From: Glycine soja
Lineage: Eukaryota; Streptophyta; Magnoliopsida; Fabales; Fabaceae
Direction: 5' to 3'
Assembly: GCF_004193775.1 (NCBI RefSeq)
Contig: NC_041018.1
Location: 35,408,913-35,472,912, forward strand
Length of the DNA stretch: 64,000 nucleotides
The notes under the pieces are model-generated. The model ran no database searches. It was not told where the DNA came from and saw nothing but the letters and a program-made list of their open reading frames with translations. This document shows, in pieces, positions 59,592-64,000 of the stretch. How positions within the stretch are numbered: the first letter of the stretch is position 1; each line of letters opens with the position of its first letter. The translations under genes were made by a program, and so were the position numbers.

Positions 59592-59909
59592 TAAAGCAGA
59601 AAAGATTCTATTGAACAATCTTAAAGGATTCTTGGTGAGCACTAAGTGTGTCTCACATTAGAGCAATCTTTGTTAGACCCTTATTAAGTTTCTGGTAAAA
59701 ACAAGGAGGCTAAAGTGTTGTGTCTGTGCAACATGCAGTCCATTGGTTCTCCAGGTTGGAGCAATATGCTCACATCCTCAAAGGTGTGTCTCTTTACCTG
59801 AGCTTTTTTGGGTGGCTACCTATTGCTTTCTTGAGTTTTTTCTTGCTACTTGCTATATCATTATTTAGATACCTAGAACATGCCATGCAAGTGGCCATCT
59901 AGTGCCAAA

Positions 59910-61510
59910 AATGTTGTCACGAATGTTCAAAATATTCATCATGTCCTTTTGGGGCTTACCATCTTGTCACAAATGTTCAGAATATTCATCACACTACTCC
60001 TTTTGAAGGACCACATCAAATAACAATTGGTAATGGCCAAGGGTTGAATATCAACTCTTCAGGTTTAACATCCTTTGTGCCCCCCTTTAATCTTAAATGT
60101 CCTCTTGTCCTTAATAATCTTTTGTTTGTTCCTTCAATTACAAAAAACTTAATCAGTGTCAGTCAATTCTATAGGGATAATTCTGTCTTTTTTGTTTGGT
60201 CAAATCTCAGGTATCTAAAGACGTGCTTCTTAAAGGGATGGTAGGCTGTGATGGCCTCTATCAATTCCCTGACTTGCTTCAGTCAACTAGACAACAATGC
60301 AAGCCTTTTTTCACTGTCAATACCATTTCCTCTGCTAGCTCAGAACCTGTGCCAAGTGATTTTTTTATCAAATTCTGCAACTTGCGTTGATAGAATGTGT
60401 CCTAGTGTGTCTCATGTAAACACTTCCTCTACTAGTGCTATTTCTTTTGCCACTTGGCATTCCAGATTAGGTCATCCTAATGTTGATACTATAAAAGTTG
60501 TGTTCAAATTGTGTAATATACCTTTTTATCACTAAAACAGTTCTGATTTTTGTTGTCATTGCTGCATTGCCAAGTCTCATCGTCTTCCCTCTATCCCTTC
60601 CCTTACTGAGTACTGTACTACCTTTGAACTCATTTATATAGATTTGTAGGACCCATCCCCTTTCTTATCCAGCACTGGTTATAGATAATATGTAAGCTTT
60701 GTTGATGCCCACACTCACTTGGATTTATTTGTTGAAAAGTAAATATGAAACTCTTTAATCTGTTTAAATAGTTTCATACTCTAGTTAAAACTCAATTCAA
60801 TTTAGTTGTTAAAGTTGTACAGTTTAACTTGGGGGGGGGGGGGGAGACTATAGGCCATTTACCAATTATCTAGCAGAACTTGGTGTGCAACATAGGTTGA
60901 TCTGCCCATATACCCACCATCAGAATGTCGTGGTGGAAAGGAAGCAGACACATAGTGGAGACTGTTTTGACTATGTAGCCTCAAGCTTCCATGTCTGTTG
61001 AGTATTGGGATCAAATTGTTACTTATTCTGTGTATCTCATTAATCACCTTCAATCATCATGTATTCATAAAGAGGTACCTTATCAGAAGTTATTCAAAAA
61101 CTTCCAGAATACAATGTTTGGTTGTGCTTCCTATCCGCTTCTAACACCCTATAACCAGCACAAACTTCAGCCAAGGTCTCAAGAATGCCTTTTTCTGGGG
61201 TATTCCCTTTCTCACAAAGGTTACAAGTGCATGGCAGCACATGGAAGAACTTTTATTTCAAAGGATGTGGTATTTAATGAATTGAGTTTTCCTTTTCTTC
61301 GATTGTTTGCTGAACCAACCTTAGACTCTCCAGCTGCTCCACCTGCTTCTCCTCAGCAATCATTGACTCTCTTGTCTGCTCCTTCCGCAGGAGCAACTTC
61401 TGCCACATGAGTTAGTCATACACCTGCTTCTCAATCTAGTTCTGAGGTAGTTGTTCACCAATCACCAACAGTTCCATCCTTAGTGGATGTTGGTCGTGCT
61501 TCTGATCTCC
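59910..61510 (+). pseudogene. Ty1/copia polyprotein fragment (protease to integrase)
   Basis: The + strand reads, in several frames: VTNVQNIHH (after the protease active site; a 51-bp tandem duplication repeats it), ITIGNGQGLNINSSG, LNNLLFVPSITKNLISVSQF (protease end and linker), then FATWHSRLGHPNVDTI (GAG-pre-integrase H..H) and HCCIAKSHRLPS (zinc C..C). Next come an integrase core in pieces (FVDAHTHLDLF; RLICPYTHHQNVVVERKQ), then QECLFLGYSLSHKGYKC, and a Pro/Ser-rich linker. Stops, shifts and a run of 12-13 G near 60831 break it. Reverse transcriptase and LTRs are missing; it ends where the IQD pseudogene begins. Confidence 0.85.
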
Positions 61511-61520
61511 CAGATTCACA

Positions 61521-62416
61521 TTAATCCTTAAACCAAGAGTCTTTATCCACTGTGGGTATTTCCTCTGTCAGACCACAAAACACTCCTCTTAGCTCATGCT
61601 TGAACAAATTATCCTCATTGGAATTTTTGTGCTTTTGATTAGTGTTTCCTTCAGACCCCATTTGGGTCCTCTGAGCATGAGGTCTGACTTGTGCTGTCAC
61701 CAAAGCCTGCATGCATGTGAGTGTTGCCTTCGCTTGTTTTCTCACCAAGTGACCCATTACTAGTGCCTGCAACTTCACTAATCCTCTTAGAGCACACAAT
61801 GCTTTTATTGCCTCTCATAGAAACATTAACACGTATATAATATTACTCATTCACATACTCAAATACTAACAACATTAATTCTCAAAGACATAACTCGATT
61901 CCTTAGAAAGTGAAATACCAAGTGAGAGCGAAGTTAAGATTGGATTTTGATGGCAGCAACCTCTTCAATACTTTTAGATGTTCCATTAGAAGCAGAAGTC
62001 AAATGGATCACAATAGCTACAGCTTGAGCAGCTGCCACTGCAGCATCAGCTGCTACTGCAGTAGTAGCAGCCACAGCCATGGCGTGCTTCCTTTGCTCAT
62101 TCTGAATATCAATGTCAGTTTGCACTGTCTATGAAACAGTGACATTTGTTTCTACAAAATTCAATTCCTTGTAATTTGTTGGTGGTGTGGTTGTGGCAGT
62201 AGTGGCAGTAGTGGCTGAGGCTGATGATCTTTTAAAACTCCATCTCTTTTTGTCCTTTGGGGTTGTGCAAGTTGGAGTGGTTGAGTTTTCTGTTGCATTT
62301 AAAGAACAATTCAGGTTGGTTGTATATTTTACCTTCTCTTTTTCCTTCTCTTTTCTACCTGTCAACAACATTTGCAAGTTGAAGTTGTGAAAGGAGAAGG
62401 AGCTACTAGCTTGCAT
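61521..62416 (-). pseudogene. IQD (IQ67-domain) calmodulin-binding protein, 5' part, dead
   Basis: Exon-like 62416-61919: LLTGRKEKEKEKVKY, TTPKDKKRWSFKRSSA, then EQRKHAMAVAATTAVAADAA and VEEVAAIKIQS-like sequence (read EEVAAIKIQS). A GT donor at 61918, a 107-bp intron and AG lead to 61811-61521: [40 protein letters not shown]. The intron interrupts the IQ67 domain where IQD genes normally have one. IQD proteins bind calmodulin and act as microtubule/membrane scaffolds. Defects: an in-frame TAG (62131-62129) between the Ser/Thr-rich region and the Ala-rich helix, a TAA right after KIQS, a normal MGK.. start replaced, and the C-terminal half missing. Confidence 0.8.
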
Positions 62417-63409
62417 AGGGTGGCCCTACTCCTATTAACTGGAAGCTAATTGCAGGAGAAAAAGGAACCGAAAAAAGGAAAGTGATTCATAAAGAAAAGT
62501 TAAGGATCGTTTGAGTAATTGAGAGGGACCAATAGCAATACAAATTGAGACATGATGATGATTATATGTCGTGTGCTGACCCATATGCCATTTTGAGTTT
62601 GTCCTGTGCCAATGCCAAAACAAACTTAAAAAAGATAGCATATAACCCTACAAAACTTGTGTACCCACTCAATAGGGAATAATTAATAAGAATTTCATAA
62701 GAGACCCTTTAACTTGATGTACTCCTTGATATACCAAATATAATTTTACCACAAGTATATGAGGTTGTTCTAGGAAAAACATTTGATATCTGTTTGGTAA
62801 GGATAAAAGAAATTTAGTGCATGAGAATAAAGAGGGAAGAGAGAAATAAAGAAGATAACAATAAGTGAAAAATAAGATGAATTTTAGGAGTATTTAGTTT
62901 GAGTGGAAACTGATTATGTTGCCTTAAAAAAACTGATTATGTTTTTTTAAAATCCATTCTTACAATTTTAAACCACCATTAACACTAAAACTACCAATAA
63001 TATTTTCAATCAGTTTAACAACCAAGAATAAAGCCACCATAAAATGTGCAAAAGGCATGTTCTCTTTTGTATATATAGTGCTCGCACCTTTCATATTCTT
63101 AACAAAGTTAACTTGAACACAAGCCGACGTTTTAGGAGTTAAGTAGGAGCTAGATTTATTGTCCTAATATAGGTATGGGGTGGCTTCCCCTTTCCATAAC
63201 TCATGCAGCCATATATTTGTAAATCTAATTAATTGCATTAACAACTATTCCAACCCAGCCATTACAACTGAGATGAATTTCAGATTTCCATCATGCAGTA
63301 TATATATAAGTTGAGAAAACTATATTTGTTCAAATTATTTTGTGATTCCTTCATCTTTCCAACTCTGGTCCTCATGTTGTTTCCCATCATGTTGTTTTAT
63401 TCTTCATGT

Positions 63410-63411
<2 letters not shown>
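62417..63411. other. Intergenic; former upstream region of the IQD pseudogene
   Basis: No gene recognised. 62430-62640 may be the old leader of the IQD gene on the minus strand. The rest is AT-rich. Confidence 0.4.

Positions 63412-63453
<42 letters not shown>
63412..63453. repeat. (AC)n microsatellite
   Basis: About 21 uninterrupted CA units, followed by TATATATG. Frames translated through it (Thr-His or Val-Cys repeats) are not genes. Confidence 0.95.
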
Positions 63454-63459
<6 letters not shown>

Positions 63460-63513
63460 GGAACCAAAGTCACGAATAGATAAATATAAAATCCAACAGT
63501 CATCTCAACCTGT

Positions 63514-64000
63514 TGTCGCAACCTACCCTTCGGCGGGAGGGCGACGCGTGACTCGCGGGATGCGTGTTCCACGAAAGGAATACGCGCGAAGTCGCCACCA
63601 ACGTTTATCTGAGGAAAACGTCGGAAAAACCGGAAAAGATGCGATCTACGAACTCTTAAGTGAAAGGTTCGGGAGTTGTATTTACGCGCGGGGAAGGTAT
63701 TAGCACCCCACACGTCCGTCCCAAGGGACGGCAGCCTTTAATCGAATGTGCAAACATGACTTTGATTTTTACGTTCCCTTTTATGTCCTTATATCCTTTT
63801 TATATTTTTCCTTTTTTGTGGTCGACAAGGGTGTTTCCCTTTGCTCCTACGTATTCCTCAATTTGGGATGAGAAAATCAGACCTACGTAGTTCTTTCTTA
63901 TCAAGTGATTCTTTTTACTTTAAGAGGTGATCATTTTAAGGCGTTGGACCTTAAAAATGATCCATTTTACTTAGTGAGAAAATGAAATAACAAACTTCGA
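63514..64000. mobile_element. Start of a second copy of the 2.1-kb LTR, runs off the window
   Basis: Begins TGTCGCAACCTACCCTTCGG and matches 57476 onward almost base for base for the first 240 bases, then more loosely (GTGTTTCCCT..GCTCCTACGTAT; AGGCGTTGGACC). It lies in the same orientation as the first copy. The TG start is intact here. The preceding five bases are CCTGT. Whether this is another solo LTR or the 5' LTR of a full element lies outside the window. Confidence 0.85.

Noticed and set aside
57473..59594. Several frames of 60-120 codons between 57.4 and 59.6 kb
   Set aside because: They lie wholly inside the solo LTR defined by TSD and terminal bases.
62187..62390. Plus-strand open frame opposite the IQD pseudogene
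   Set aside because: Mirror of the low-complexity Thr/Ala- and Lys/Glu-rich IQD coding sequence.
63387..63713. Open frames through the CA repeat (His-Thr and Val-Cys runs)
   Set aside because: Microsatellite plus LTR sequence; no protein family.

Overview
This is nuclear DNA of a flowering plant, most likely a legume close to soybean. It is AT-rich, has spliced genes with GT/AG introns, and is packed with plant transposable elements. The CACTA-type ends (CACTACTAAAA and CACTACTAGAAAA) resemble the Tgm family of soybean. One long LTR sequence, seen at 57.5 kb and again at 63.5 kb, is one I associate with soybean from memory. I could not check the species assignment.

Only two genes look intact, both on the + strand. 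The first (12415-16689, 8 coding exons, 393 aa) is a SLC35F/EamA-type multi-pass transporter. The second (22199-28513, 12 coding exons, 341 aa) is a GT31 hydroxyproline O-galactosyltransferase of the HPGT type, which starts arabinogalactan glycans in the Golgi. All exon junctions in both were joined by hand and keep the frame. The two genes have unrelated jobs.

Layout: 1-3516 is the end of a CACTA-like element that begins outside the window. 3.5-12 kb is AT-rich intergenic DNA with a small Tgm-like element, a broken ankyrin/PGG membrane-protein fragment and a 284-bp tandem duplication. 12.4-28.5 kb holds the two genes; between them sits a 918-bp element with an 8-bp target-site duplication that carries an RRM exon. 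29.1-47.7 kb contains two diverged copies of a block bearing a dead TOPLESS-like N-terminal fragment. The first copy is split by a 5.8-kb CACTA element carrying pieces of host genes (acyl-CoA synthetase, PP1 phosphatase and others). The second copy is split by a different CACTA-type element. Between the copies lies the tail of a dead Helitron next to a LINE fragment. 47.7-64 kb is a nested retrotransposon pile: a dead Ty3/gypsy (Tat-like) element on the - strand with tandem repeats and an antisense ORF downstream of pol, a 1146-bp solo LTR inside its reverse transcriptase, a CACTA end in its gag, a 2.1-kb solo LTR, a broken Ty1/copia element, a dead IQD gene, and the start of a second copy of the 2.1-kb LTR running off the end.

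No tRNA, rRNA or CRISPR was seen. I found no new biochemical system. The most interesting material is the repeated capture of host-gene exons by DNA transposons and the clean, datable nesting of insertions.
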